In this document: piece after piece, positions 7,506 to 16,298 of the stretch
Layout of the letters: each line of letters begins with the position of its first letter
How positions within the stretch are numbered: the stretch's first letter is position 1
Notes under the pieces: generated by a model
Database searches by the model: none
Told to the model about the DNA's origin: nothing
What the model saw: only the letters and a program-made list of their open reading frames with translations
Made by a program: the position numbers and the translations under genes
DNA from: CAIXLI01 sp964587125
Lineage (GTDB): Bacteria > Pseudomonadota > Alphaproteobacteria > UBA9219
Reading direction: 5' to 3'
Length of the DNA: 64,000 bases
Assembly (NCBI GenBank): GCA_964587125.1
Contig: CAZPKC010000001.1
Span: 186,001-250,000, forward strand

Positions 7506-8348
7506 ATGACAAAACCAAAACACGTCGAAATTCCCCTGCCCAAAGGCGGCGCGATCAAGGTCGGCGACGATCTGCCCTTGGTCTTTTTTCTGGGCCCGTG
7601 CCAGATGGAATCGCGCGCGCATGCGCTGGAGACATCCGCCGCGATCAAGGAAATCGGCGAAAAATTCGGCGTCGGCGTCGTTTATAAAACATCGTTCGAC
7701 AAAGCCAACCGCTCGTCGATCAAGACCGAGCGCGGCATCGGGTTTGAAAAAGCGTTGCCGATATTCGCGGAAATCCGGAAAAAAACGGGATTGCCCGTCC
7801 TGACCGACGTTCACGAACGCGAGCAATGCGCGCGCTTGGCCAAAGTCGTCGATATTCTGCAAATTCCCGCGTTTTTATGCCGCCAAACCGATTTGCTTTT
7901 GGCAGCCGGAGAAACGGGCCGTGTGATTAACGTGAAAAAAGGCCAATTTCTCGCGCCGTGGGATATGAAGAACGTCGCGGCGAAAATCGCCTCGACCGGC
8001 AACGATAAAATCATGCTGTGCGAGCGCGGCGCGAGTTTCGGCTACAATACGCTCGTGTCCGACATGCGCAGCCTGCCGATTATGGCCGAGACGGGATATC
8101 CCATTGTGTTCGATGCCACGCATTCGGTGCAGCAGCCGGGCGGCCAAGGAGAAACAAGCGGAGGCCAACGCGAATTCGTGCCCGTCCTCGCGCGTGCCGC
8201 CGTGGCCGTGGGAGTCGCCGCCGTTTTCATGGAAGTCCACGAAGACCCCGACAACGCGCCCTCCGACGGCCCGAATATGATCAAGCTGAAAGATTTGCCC
8301 GCGCTGATCGAAACGCTGATGGCGTTCGATAGGTTGGCCAAAAAGTAG
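7506..8348 (+). CDS. kdsA: 3-deoxy-8-phosphooctulonate synthase (KDO-8-P synthase)
   Basis: The enzyme condenses phosphoenolpyruvate with arabinose 5-phosphate to make KDO 8-phosphate for the LPS inner core, in the cytosol. The 280-residue protein has FFLGPCQMES near residue 30, YKTSFDKANRSS, VLTDVHE, QIPAFLCRQTDL, CERGASFGYN and FDATHSVQQPGG, all hallmarks of the family. Length is as expected. The ATG at 7506 follows AATGGAG and gives the standard N-terminus; the open frame extends upstream through pssA in another frame, which is not coding. It is the last gene of the psd-pssA-kdsA operon. Confidence 0.96.
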   Translation: MTKPKHVEIPLPKGGAIKVGDDLPLVFFLGPCQMESRAHALETSAAIKEIGEKFGVGVVYKTSFDKANRSSIKTERGIGFEKALPIFAEIRKKTGLPVLTDVHEREQCARLAKVVDILQIPAFLCRQTDLLLAAGETGRVINVKKGQFLAPWDMKNVAAKIASTGNDKIMLCERGASFGYNTLVSDMRSLPIMAETGYPIVFDATHSVQQPGGQGETSGGQREFVPVLARAAVAVGVAAVFMEVHEDPDNAPSDGPNMIKLKDLPALIETLMAFDRLAKK

Positions 8349-8349
8349 A

Positions 8350-8727
8350 TTAACGCAACGTCAGTCCGGGAAGAAATACCCTGCGGAGAAAAGGGAGGTC
8401 ATGTAACATTTCCTCAGGCTGCTCAAGAAAGCCATCATATCTGCTACGGAGTCCACTATAGAATAGACTGTCACCGGTCAACGAGGCGTTCATGCCTGTG
8501 TACATGGCGAAGCAAATTGCCATCGCCGCAAACCCAAATTGAAAAGTTGGTGAAGAGATTGCGCCGATGACGCATGCGGCAGTGGCAATGCCTGCAGCCT
8601 CAGTCATACCGACACAAAAAGTCGCCTCCAAAAACTGAACCGGAGATGTAACTGCCGTCGCCGCTATCGCAAACGCGGTCCGGATTCCGGATTTACCGGC
8701 ATTAATGATTGTTTGTCCCGCGCCCAT
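8350..8727 (-). CDS. Hypothetical membrane protein
   Basis: The product has 125 residues from ATG 8727, chosen for the Shine-Dalgarno GAGGAG 6 bp upstream; a longer frame exists but lacks one. It has two probable membrane segments (ATFCVGMTEAAGIATAACVIGAI and FGFAAMAICFAMYTGMNA) and a charged C-terminal tail (YDGFLEQPEEMLHDLPFLRR). No family is recognised. The overall plan (basic start, Ala/Gly-rich hydrophobic middle, small size) resembles the unknown gene at 13514-14005, but no alignment could be made by eye. Convergent with kdsA, 1 bp apart. Confidence 0.5.
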   Translation of the reverse strand: MGAGQTIINAGKSGIRTAFAIAATAVTSPVQFLEATFCVGMTEAAGIATAACVIGAISSPTFQFGFAAMAICFAMYTGMNASLTGDSLFYSGLRSRYDGFLEQPEEMLHDLPFLRRVFLPGLTLR

Positions 8728-8868
8728 TATTAACTCCTCATAAAAATATGATTTCAAAAAATACATTTTCCGCCTGATGCGGGAATACTCTTTTTTTGTA
8801 CCATAAAATCATGAAAGCAATTGCGCAAAAACCGCGTTAACCATGATTTTTAATAAAAAATCATCGTC

Positions 8869-8902
8869 ATTCCCGCCCCGTGTCGGAGCACGGGGCGGGA
8901 AT
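8869..8902. terminator. Perfect GC-rich palindrome, likely dnaE terminator and REP element
   Basis: ATTCCCGCCCCGTG (8869-8882) pairs exactly with CACGGGGCGGGAAT (8889-8902) around a 6-nt loop. It is preceded by CATCGTC, like the other REP elements of the window, and lies 17 bp past the dnaE stop codon, so it probably also ends that transcript. No strong U-tract follows on the minus strand; AATGACGATGATTTTTTATT comes after the stem. Confidence 0.6.
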
Positions 8903-8918
8903 AACAGCAAAAGGGAGA

Positions 8919-11900
8919 TTAATACTCCACCACTTCCAGCCCCTCGCCGATTTGGCGCAGGGCGGTTTTTGCGGCTTCGTTCAGCATAAAGCCCCCCGGA
9001 AGTTCGACTTCCGCCTCTTCTCCGTTATCCAATTCCAAGGCCAAAACGACTTGCGCGCGGCCTTTGGGCGTCGAAGCCAAAACTTTATGAATTTCCGCGA
9101 CGGGCGAAGGCTCGAATAATTTTATACGAACGCCCTTCGCCGCGCGCGCCGCGGCGTCGGCCAAAGGCTCGATGTTGCGCGCGATAAAGCGCAAATCTGA
9201 CGAGCCTTCCACATTTCTCCCGCCCGCGCCGAACGTATTGGTTTGGGCGTCAACTTCGATCAGAACGGCCTGCCCCGTTTCCAGAATATCGCGCTTTTGG
9301 GCCAGCAATTCCGAAAACACCGTGACTTCAAACGCGCCGCCGCCGTCGGACAATTGCACGAAGGCGAATTTGTTTCCCTGTTTGGAGGTGCGTTCCTGTT
9401 TCGACACGACGATGCCCGCGAGCTTGAAACGGCTCGACGCCGCCTCGCGCTTTTCGGAAATTTTACTGACCTGAACGACGCCCATGCGTTCCAAAATGGC
9501 GCGGTAATTGTCCAAAGGATGCGCGGACATATAAAACCCGAGCGCCGCAAATTCATGCTGAAGGCGCGTCAGGTCGTCCCAGTTTTTGACTTGCGGCAAG
9601 GGCGGGCGCGAAGCATCGGATTGGTCAGCGAACATATTCGCTTGTCCGCTCACAGCTTCGGCATGTTTTTGCTGGCTGTGCTTGAGCAGAACGTCGATTC
9701 CCGCGATGACCTGCGCCCTATTCTTATTCAAACAGTCAAAAACCCCCGCTGCCGCCATGTTTTCCCATTGCTTGCGGTTCACGGCATGCGCGTCGATGCG
9801 TTCGGCGAAATCAAAAAGGTCTTTAAACGCGCCGTTTTGACGGGCCTCAACTACTCCCTTCATCGCCGCTTCGCCGACGCCTTTGATAGCAGCCAAAGCG
9901 TAGCGAATGGCGGCCTTACCGGAAGTTTCCTCGACGGCGAATTTCGGAAAAGAATGATTGACGTCGGGCGGAAGCAAGGGAATGCGGTTGCGCGCCAATT
10001 CCTGACGAAACACGTTGAGCTTGTCGGTGTCGCCCATTTCGAAATTCATCGCGGCGGCGAAAAATTCGACCGGAGTGTTGGCCTTCAGGTATGCCGTCTG
10101 ATACGCGACGAGCGCATAGGCCGCCGCGTGGCTTTTGTTGAATCCATAGCCCGCGAATTTGTCGATCTGGTCGAAAATCGTTCCGGCCTGATCGCTCGGA
10201 ACATTATGTTTTTTCCCCGCGCCCTTGATGAAATTCGCGCGTTGCGCGGCCATTTCCGAGGCTTTCTTCTTGCCCATCGCGCGGCGCAGCAAATCGGCCG
10301 CGCCGAGGCTGTATCCCGCGAGCAACTGCGCCGCCTGCATCACCTGTTCCTGATAAATCAGGATGCCGAACGTGTCTTCCAGAATAGGGCGCAGGGAGGG
10401 ATGGAGATAATCGACTTCTTCCTCGCCTTTTTTGCGCTTGATATACGTCGGAATATTGTCCATCGGGCCCGGACGGTACAAAGCGACGAGCGCGATGATA
10501 TCCTCGAAACGGTTGGGCTTCATCTTGCGCAGAACGTCGCGCATGCCCGAACTTTCAAGCTGGAACACGCCCGTCGTGTCGCCTTTAGCCAGCATTTGAA
10601 ACGTCTTGGCGTCGTCGAGCGGCAGATGCGTGAGATCGATGTCGATATTCCGTTTTTTCAAAAGTTCAACCGCCATCTGCAAAACGTCGAGCGTTTTGAG
10701 GCCCAGAAAGTCGAACTTGACCAAGCCCGCCTGTTCCACGGTTTTCATGTTGAACTGCGTCGCGGGCAAAGGCGAATCTGGATCGCGGTAAAGCGGCACC
10801 AATTCGACCAAAGGCCTGTCGCCGATCACGACTCCCGCCGCGTGCGTGGACGCATTGCGGAAAAGGCCTTCCAGTTTCAGCGCAATATCCATCATCTGCG
10901 CGATTGTCGGATCGTCGTCGCGCATTTTCCGCAAGGCCGGTTCGCTTTCGATCGCCTGTCCGAGGGTTAAAGGATTGGCGGGATTGTTCGGAACCAGTTT
11001 GCAGATTTTATCGACGTAGCCGTAGGGAATCGCCAGCACGCGGCCCACGTCGCGCAACGCCGCGCGCGCCTGCAATTTGCCGAAAGTGATGATTTGCGCG
11101 ACGCGGTCTGCGCCGTATTTTTCCTGAACGTAGCGAATGGTTTCGTCGCGTCTTTCCTGGCAAAAATCGATGTCGAAGTCGGGCATCGACACGCGTTCGG
11201 GATTCAAAAAACGCTCGAACAGCAAGCCGAAGCGCAACGGATCGAGGTCGGTGATGAGCAGCGACCACGCGACGACCGACCCCGCGCCCGAGCCGCGTCC
11301 GGGCCCCACGGCAACGCCGTTTTGCTTCGACCATTTGATGAAATCGGAAACGATGAGAAAATAGCCCGCGAAGCCCATCGCGATGATCGTATCGAGCTCG
11401 AATTTCAGACGGTCTTCGTATGCTTTGCGATCCGGCGTTCCCGCCGCGTCAAGCCGCGCCTTCAGGCCTTCTTTCGCCTGCGCGCGCAATTCCTGCTCCT
11501 CGCTGCGGCCTTTGGCGGTCGGAAAAGCGGGCAAAATCGGCTTGCGCGCCGGCGGCATATAGGCGCAGCGTTTGGCGATCACAAGCGTGTTGTCGCAGGC
11601 TTCGGGCAGATCGGCGAAAAGCGCGCGCATCTCGGCGGCGGATTTAAAGCAATGATCGCGCGTCAAATGGCGGCGGTTTTTATCCGCGACGACCCTTTTA
11701 TCGGCGATGCACAGCAAAGCGTCGTGCGCTTCGAACATATGGGGCTCGCCGAAATAAACGTCGTTGGTCGCCGTCAAGGGAAGATCGTATTTATAAGCAA
11801 GATCGATAAGGGCGCGTTCGATGCGTTGTTCGGCGGCGCCTGTGGCTCCGCCGTGATGCCGCGTGATTTCGATATAAAAACGCCCGTTAAAAAGCGCGGC

Positions 11901-12434
11901 GTATTTCTTGGCCGCGACTTCCGCCGCGTCGTTCTGGTTGCCGAGCAAAAGCCGCCCGATTTCGCCTTCAATGCCGCCCGAAAGAGCGATAAGGCCTTCG
12001 GCATGCTTCGCCAATTCGTCGGCCGTGACGAAAGGATCGGCGCGGTTCTGTTCGACGAACGACAGCGTGACCAAAGACGACAGATTGCGGTAACCCGTTT
12101 CATTTTGAACGAGAAGGACGAGCTGGTCGTACCCGTCCCGCGTCATCGTTTTAAGCGATGCCTGTTCGGGACGCAGAACGGCGATCTGGCAGCCGATAAT
12201 CGGCTGAACGCCAGCCTCCGACGCCGCCTGGCTGAATTCCAGCGCGCCGAACAAATTGCCTTTGTCGGTCAAAGCGACGGCCGGCATTTCGTATTGCAAG
12301 CAAAGTTTGGCCAGGTCTTTACGCGGCGGCGTAGAGCCGTCTTTCGGTTTTTCCTCGACGACTTTTATCGCGCCCTCGGCGAGCGAATAGGCGGAATGAA
12401 CGCGAAGATGGATGAAGGAGGGAGAGGACATCAT
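8919..12434 (-). CDS. dnaE: DNA polymerase III subunit alpha
   Basis: This is the replicative polymerase catalytic subunit. The 1171-residue product has an N-terminal PHP domain (HLRVHSAYSL at 9-18), the polymerase palm with GPGRGSGAGS (377-386) and the catalytic carboxylates in PDFDIDF (418-424), then LKTLDVL, the GYGFNKSHAAAYALVAYQ region and a C-terminal OB-fold/tail domain. Length matches DnaE1. The PHP metal ligands look only partly conserved (HLRVHS), as in proteobacterial DnaE that rely on DnaQ for proofreading. The start may be either of two adjacent ATG codons (12434 or 12431). It is a single-gene unit. Confidence 0.97.
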   Translation of the reverse strand: MMSSPSFIHLRVHSAYSLAEGAIKVVEEKPKDGSTPPRKDLAKLCLQYEMPAVALTDKGNLFGALEFSQAASEAGVQPIIGCQIAVLRPEQASLKTMTRDGYDQLVLLVQNETGYRNLSSLVTLSFVEQNRADPFVTADELAKHAEGLIALSGGIEGEIGRLLLGNQNDAAEVAAKKYAALFNGRFYIEITRHHGGATGAAEQRIERALIDLAYKYDLPLTATNDVYFGEPHMFEAHDALLCIADKRVVADKNRRHLTRDHCFKSAAEMRALFADLPEACDNTLVIAKRCAYMPPARKPILPAFPTAKGRSEEQELRAQAKEGLKARLDAAGTPDRKAYEDRLKFELDTIIAMGFAGYFLIVSDFIKWSKQNGVAVGPGRGSGAGSVVAWSLLITDLDPLRFGLLFERFLNPERVSMPDFDIDFCQERRDETIRYVQEKYGADRVAQIITFGKLQARAALRDVGRVLAIPYGYVDKICKLVPNNPANPLTLGQAIESEPALRKMRDDDPTIAQMMDIALKLEGLFRNASTHAAGVVIGDRPLVELVPLYRDPDSPLPATQFNMKTVEQAGLVKFDFLGLKTLDVLQMAVELLKKRNIDIDLTHLPLDDAKTFQMLAKGDTTGVFQLESSGMRDVLRKMKPNRFEDIIALVALYRPGPMDNIPTYIKRKKGEEEVDYLHPSLRPILEDTFGILIYQEQVMQAAQLLAGYSLGAADLLRRAMGKKKASEMAAQRANFIKGAGKKHNVPSDQAGTIFDQIDKFAGYGFNKSHAAAYALVAYQTAYLKANTPVEFFAAAMNFEMGDTDKLNVFRQELARNRIPLLPPDVNHSFPKFAVEETSGKAAIRYALAAIKGVGEAAMKGVVEARQNGAFKDLFDFAERIDAHAVNRKQWENMAAAGVFDCLNKNRAQVIAGIDVLLKHSQQKHAEAVSGQANMFADQSDASRPPLPQVKNWDDLTRLQHEFAALGFYMSAHPLDNYRAILERMGVVQVSKISEKREAASSRFKLAGIVVSKQERTSKQGNKFAFVQLSDGGGAFEVTVFSELLAQKRDILETGQAVLIEVDAQTNTFGAGGRNVEGSSDLRFIARNIEPLADAAARAAKGVRIKLFEPSPVAEIHKVLASTPKGRAQVVLALELDNGEEAEVELPGGFMLNEAAKTALRQIGEGLEVVEY

Positions 12435-12661
12435 AATAACCGGTTTCGACCAAAACGAACGCTACACCAAGATAAATCAAAATTCTTTGGTTAATTTTTT
12501 AGCCCTAAAAACAGCTTTTGGCATTAAGCACGGTTAAGGCAAGCGCTTAGCACATCGATGACGTCGGCAATTTCCGGCATCGGGCGGCAGGCGGCGCGTT
12601 TCCGGAATAGGGAGAGGGAAAGATATTGCCGGGGGTCAAGATGCCGGAGAACTAAGAATAA

Positions 12662-13426
12662 CTAACGAAAGAGTCCCTTTAAATATCTCGTCATTTTCGG
12701 CTTAAAGTTCCGGCAAAAACCGATCTCCGTTTTCATAGCGCCGGAAGACGTCGCCGCCGGTTTGGACTCTCCGACCGTTTTTTCAAACCCTCTACCGCAT
12801 ATGATGCTTTCGACGTCATCGGGGCTATGGCCGACGGTATTCTTGGGATTTTCGTGCGTCTCGAAAGAAAGCGCGAAAACCTCCGGCCCCGCATCCGAAA
12901 CGAGTTTGACGAATTTTTCCACATCCGGAAATTTCAGATAATGGATGAAATTCAGCGCCGTAATGATCGACGGCTTTCTTCCTTCGCAAAGCTCTTTCAA
13001 TTTTTTCGCATCGACGTCGCGCGCGTCGCAAAGAAAAAGACGTATTTTCCCGTTCGCCGGGTTTTCGGAAAGCCTTTCATTTCTCGTATCGACGATGTCT
13101 TGCAGTTTGCGCCTCTCCGCTTCACCCTGAGCGCCCGCGAAATCGATGACGAGCGCGTCGAATCCTTTTTCGGCCAGCCTCATCGCCGTTCGCCCGCACC
13201 CGCCGCCGAAATCGATCGCAAGAGGTTTTCGCCCCGAAGAATGTAACCGCTTCAATACTTCCGCCTGAACCAGAACCCATTCAAGGACCGGCGGCACGTG
13301 TATCAACTCTTCAGTGCCGTAATAGGGCATGCAAGAGAGAGGCGCTATCGTCGTGACATAGCGTACGTCGGTTTCTTCCTCCGGCAAACTTCTTTTTTTC
13401 TTCGGTTCAAGCATCATCTTTTTCAA
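12662..13426 (-). CDS. Class I SAM-dependent methyltransferase-like protein
   Basis: The product has 254 residues. Residues 65-75 (LAIDFGGGCGRTA) match motif I of Rossmann-fold methyltransferases, LVIDFAGAQ is the motif II region, IRLFLCDARDVD is like motif III, and PSIITALNFIHYL sits where the post-catalytic strand occurs, so SAM binding is likely. The substrate is unknown. The first in-frame start is TTG at 13426 with AAGGA about 9 bp upstream; ATG codons two and three codons later are alternatives. The C-terminal third is basic. GC is slightly lower than dnaE. Confidence 0.65.
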   Translation of the reverse strand: MKKMMLEPKKKRSLPEEETDVRYVTTIAPLSCMPYYGTEELIHVPPVLEWVLVQAEVLKRLHSSGRKPLAIDFGGGCGRTAMRLAEKGFDALVIDFAGAQGEAERRKLQDIVDTRNERLSENPANGKIRLFLCDARDVDAKKLKELCEGRKPSIITALNFIHYLKFPDVEKFVKLVSDAGPEVFALSFETHENPKNTVGHSPDDVESIICGRGFEKTVGESKPAATSSGAMKTEIGFCRNFKPKMTRYLKGLFR

Positions 13427-13513
13427 AAAATAATTTCCTTGGCATCGGCGCGCCGATTTTATTTTTCAGAAAACCAAAAGTTTTTCTGTTTTATCGTCGC
13501 CGAAATCAACCGT

Positions 13514-14005
13514 TCACGGCGAAGGCGCGCACTCCTGCGAAAACGTGTTCATTGGGGCGCGAGCGAACATGTCTCCGAGAAGATACATTGCAAGCGGGGT
13601 AAGAGGCGTAACAGTCGGATCTAAAATGCCCATCGACGTGGCTGTGAATAAGCTGATAAAAACCCCTGCCTCCCCCGCGAGCAATATCTTCGCTCTCGCC
13701 CCAAATGAATGCCGGCCCACCTCGGGATAGAAACCATAATCTCGCGCGGAAAAATTTCCCGCTATGAAAGCCGCCTCGTTAAGCACTGCGTTCACCGGAG
13801 AGACGGTGCCAAGATGCACGCACACGATCTGCCCTATCGCCATGCCGACGCTATATAATGTCTCCGGCTTGGTAATTTCTCTGCCGACAATGCGCGCGCC
13901 TTCGATGCATGAATCGAGGGTCGTCCGCACCGCTTCTTGGGCACCTGATGCTTTCCGCGCAAATTGGAAACGCGCGGCTTTGGGAAATAGAGAAACGGTT
14001 TTCAT
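13514..14005 (-). CDS. Hypothetical membrane-associated protein
   Basis: The product has 163 residues from ATG 14005 (AAAGG upstream). The N-terminus is basic (KTVSLFPKAARFQFARKASG); the centre has several weakly hydrophobic helices (LYSVGMAIGQIVCVHLGTV, ILLAGEAGVFISLFTATSMG and TPLAMYLLGDMFA), which suggest two or three membrane passes. No known family was recognised. It sits in a low-GC patch between a methyltransferase and ispE, and resembles only in general plan the gene at 8350-8727. Confidence 0.5.
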   Translation of the reverse strand: MKTVSLFPKAARFQFARKASGAQEAVRTTLDSCIEGARIVGREITKPETLYSVGMAIGQIVCVHLGTVSPVNAVLNEAAFIAGNFSARDYGFYPEVGRHSFGARAKILLAGEAGVFISLFTATSMGILDPTVTPLTPLAMYLLGDMFARAPMNTFSQECAPSP

Positions 14006-14166
14006 GTAATAATCGCCTTTCAAAACTTGAAAACTTACGGCCCCATACTACACGAAATCTATGAAAGTAAAAAAGAAATCCCGCCATTCAATGCTTTCTT
14101 TCTTTTAGATCAATATGTTAATTGTTTTTACGATTTTGGGGTCTTTACAAAAAAACTTTATAAAAA

Positions 14167-15036
14167 TCACTCATTAATCACGCACGTTTCGACCCACCAC
14201 CTTTGCCTCATGACGCGGATTTGCTGGGCGGCGGATTTTGCCGAAGCCGCATCGGGAAAAATGCCGAAGCACGAAGCGCCGCTTCCCGACATGCGCGCCA
14301 GCAAACATTCGCCGGACGCTTCCAGAACGCCGACGATCTCCTCAATCTCCGGCATCAGGCGGCAGGCGGGCGCGTAAAGATCGTTGCCGCGAAGCTTCAA
14401 CGCCGCGACAAGTTCTTGCGCCGTCGCGGGCGTTTTTTCCAGACGCGACAGGGGCGAAAATTCATCGCCCTTGTCGCGGTATTCTTTATAAACGGCGGGC
14501 GTCGGCAATCCCTTGCCCGGATTGATCAGCACGATATCGGCGCGGGGCAATTTCGGCGCGGGCAAAACGCCCGTCGCCGTCATGTAAGTATTTTCTATTT
14601 TCACGCAAACGGGAACGTCCTGCCCGTGAAGCGCCGCCGCCTGCATGAGGCGCGGATCGTCTTTCGCCAATCCCCAATGCCGCCCCAAAGCGCGCAAAGC
14701 AGCCGCGGCGTCGCTCGATCCGCCGCCGATGCCGGAAGCTATGGGAAGATTTTTCACCAAAACAATATGCGCGTCGAGTTCGTGCCCCGTCAGTTCGGCC
14801 AAAGACCGCGCCGCCTTGACGACGAGATTGCTTTCCGGGTCGTCGTGCGCCAAAGCCTCGGCCCAAGGCCCCGTGATTTCAAAACGAAAATCTTTTCCGG
14901 CACGCAAGGCGATTTCGTCGCCGATGGAAGCGAACGCAACAATACTGTCGAGATCGTGATAGCCGTTCGCCTGCCTGCCCGTGATGTGCAGGTACAGATT
15001 AAGCTTGGCCGGAGCGAATTCGCGGATAAGGGTCAT
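14167..15036 (-). CDS. ispE: 4-diphosphocytidyl-2-C-methyl-D-erythritol kinase
   Basis: This is a GHMP-family kinase that phosphorylates CDP-ME in the MEP isoprenoid pathway (cytosol). The 289-residue protein has APAKLNLYLHITGRQANGYH (9-28), the substrate-binding N-terminal motif, and the ATP-binding loop PIASGIGGGSSDAA in the middle, then LLARMSGSGASCFGIF (motif 3) near the C-terminus. Length is typical. It appears to stand alone, with a 142-bp spacer to the gene downstream. Confidence 0.95.
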   Translation of the reverse strand: MTLIREFAPAKLNLYLHITGRQANGYHDLDSIVAFASIGDEIALRAGKDFRFEITGPWAEALAHDDPESNLVVKAARSLAELTGHELDAHIVLVKNLPIASGIGGGSSDAAAALRALGRHWGLAKDDPRLMQAAALHGQDVPVCVKIENTYMTATGVLPAPKLPRADIVLINPGKGLPTPAVYKEYRDKGDEFSPLSRLEKTPATAQELVAALKLRGNDLYAPACRLMPEIEEIVGVLEASGECLLARMSGSGASCFGIFPDAASAKSAAQQIRVMRQRWWVETCVINE

Positions 15037-15103
15037 GGGAACGATCTTTTACGCGATTTGGGCTCAAAAACAACCCCGAAGCGCAACCAATCCCCCGCCA
15101 AGC

Positions 15104-15907
15104 TCAGCAGAAAGAACGGCACGGCGTGACAAGCGGCGTTCGCCTGAGAGGAACCATAGGAATGCGATGGGCGCGGATGAGCCCGGAAATTTCCTCCTTC
15201 GCGAGTTTTCTTGCAAATTCTCCATCGAGGAGAGACTGATCTCCCTCGCGCGGGCTTGCGCCGTAAAATTCGTGGATTTCCGCAAGGGTCATTGTCACGC
15301 CGCCATTGTACCGGCATCTGACGTCTTGAACCGGAAGCGTGACGGCTTGCTCCGCCCGATCATAGGGGATGGCGACGGCATGAAGGCCGTTATAAGACAA
15401 ACCATGTCTCGGCGCGGTTATGACAAGATAGCCTTCTATCCCTTGGAGGGGCCGCCACAATTCGACGGCGTCTATCGGTTCGTGATCCAAAGGAGGAGAA
15501 AGAAAAACGGCCTTCCCCGTTCGAATTTTATGTTCGACGCCAACTATTTTTTCCGGAAAAAGACTCTGCCATTTGTATGAATGCGGGCCGTAAGTCAGTT
15601 TTGCAGAATCTCCGGATACCGTTATGCAATACTCTTTGCTGCCGCCGCCGGCAGCGATGAAATAGGTCGTTTGCGACACGCCCCGAACGGTTTCCATCAC
15701 GCGTTGTTCATAAAATTTCAGCGACCCTACCGGCGCAAAGAAACAACGGCCATTGGCGTCGAAAATGACGGTGCCCTTATTGCGTTTTTTGATCGCTTGG
15801 ACGATTTCAAACCGCTCCATCCCTTCAAGGGGCTGGGGCGCGAGAGGACTTGGATTCCAGAACGTTGCGTCGCAAGCGACTGCGCAAACTCCGCCTTGGG
15901 ACATCAT
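15104..15907 (-). CDS. Hypothetical protein
   Basis: The product has 267 residues, with Shine-Dalgarno GGGAG before the two adjacent ATG codons. It is soluble and beta-rich (FDANGRCFFAPVGSLKFYEQ, YFIAAGGGSKEYCITVSGD, EGYLVITAPRHGL). No signal peptide, membrane helix or known catalytic motif is visible. It has several cysteines near the start (CAVAC) and end (CRSFC). Its mRNA would begin with the structured region at 15974-16072, so it may carry a regulatory leader. Function unknown. Confidence 0.55.
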   Translation of the reverse strand: MMSQGGVCAVACDATFWNPSPLAPQPLEGMERFEIVQAIKKRNKGTVIFDANGRCFFAPVGSLKFYEQRVMETVRGVSQTTYFIAAGGGSKEYCITVSGDSAKLTYGPHSYKWQSLFPEKIVGVEHKIRTGKAVFLSPPLDHEPIDAVELWRPLQGIEGYLVITAPRHGLSYNGLHAVAIPYDRAEQAVTLPVQDVRCRYNGGVTMTLAEIHEFYGASPREGDQSLLDGEFARKLAKEEISGLIRAHRIPMVPLRRTPLVTPCRSFC

Positions 15908-15973
15908 TTTTCTCCCTTTGCCGCCGTGCGGCGGCCTTGCGTCGCCGCTAACGAAGGGCGCGGCGACAAAACC

Positions 15974-16072
15974 CCCACATCAAGTTAGTCCGGCGATTCG
16001 CGCTTCAGAGAAAAGCGCTAAGGCTTTTCTCTGAAGCGATCGCGGACTGAGCCGGAAAATTTCCGGCGTGGG
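15974..16072. other. Three-way-junction RNA-like structure with long perfect hairpin
   Basis: CCCAC (15974-15978) pairs with GTGGG (16068-16072). Between them are two hairpins. The first has stems AGTCC/GGACT (15987/16044), GCGAT/ATCGC and a perfect 16-bp stem CGCTTCAGAGAAAAGC (16001-16016) with its complement at 16023-16038. The second is GCCGGAAA/TTTCCGGC at 16051-16067. Together this folds as a three-way junction in the DNA of either strand. On the minus strand it is the 5' leader of the gene at 15104-15907. Function unknown; leader element or a REP-like mobile repeat are both possible. Confidence 0.5.
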
Positions 16073-16098
16073 AGATCGGATATGTGCGGGAGAAAAAT

Positions 16099-16251
16099 AA
16101 AAAAAGCCCCCGCACAACGCGATCACCCGCCAGGGATCACAGTGCGGAAGCTTGACGCTTTCCAATTCTGTGACGCTTTAGCTGTTGTTAACGCGGCAGC
16201 AAGCTGCTCCTGTCAAATCCCGCGGATTGGCTTTTATTCGCCAATCGAATC
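16099..16251 (-). ncRNA. Candidate small RNA with own promoter and intrinsic terminator
   Basis: On the minus strand there is a consensus promoter: TTGACA (16286-16281), a 17-bp spacer and TTATAT (16263-16258), so transcription would start near 16251. The next 150 nt contain a hairpin GATTGGC/GCCAATC, a hairpin CGCGG/CCGCG enclosing GCAGC/GCTGC, and a final long stem CCGCAC/GTGCGG with a nested GATCCC/GGGTGATC, followed by GGGC and seven U residues. No open frame is apparent. Length and layout are those of an independent structured sRNA. I could not match it to 6S RNA, tmRNA, SRP RNA or RNase P RNA. Alternatively it is an attenuated leader of the downstream gene. Confidence 0.5.
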
Positions 16252-16257
16252 GACGCC

Positions 16258-16286
16258 ATATAAGAAAAATTTTCCGATATTGTCAA
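16258..16286 (-). promoter_or_regulatory. Near-consensus sigma-70 promoter for the candidate sRNA
   Basis: TTGACA and TTATAT are separated by 17 bp on the minus strand, in the AT-rich 60 bp just past the stop codon of the DUF1036 gene. It is the best promoter match I noticed in the window. Confidence 0.6.
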
Positions 16287-16298
16287 GTAACCGGTGTT

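Noticed and set aside
9243..10970. 575-codon open frame on the plus strand opposite dnaE
   Set aside because: It is the antisense frame of a GC-rich gene with strong codon bias. dnaE motifs are unambiguous on the other strand, and the plus frame is Arg/His-rich with no domain.
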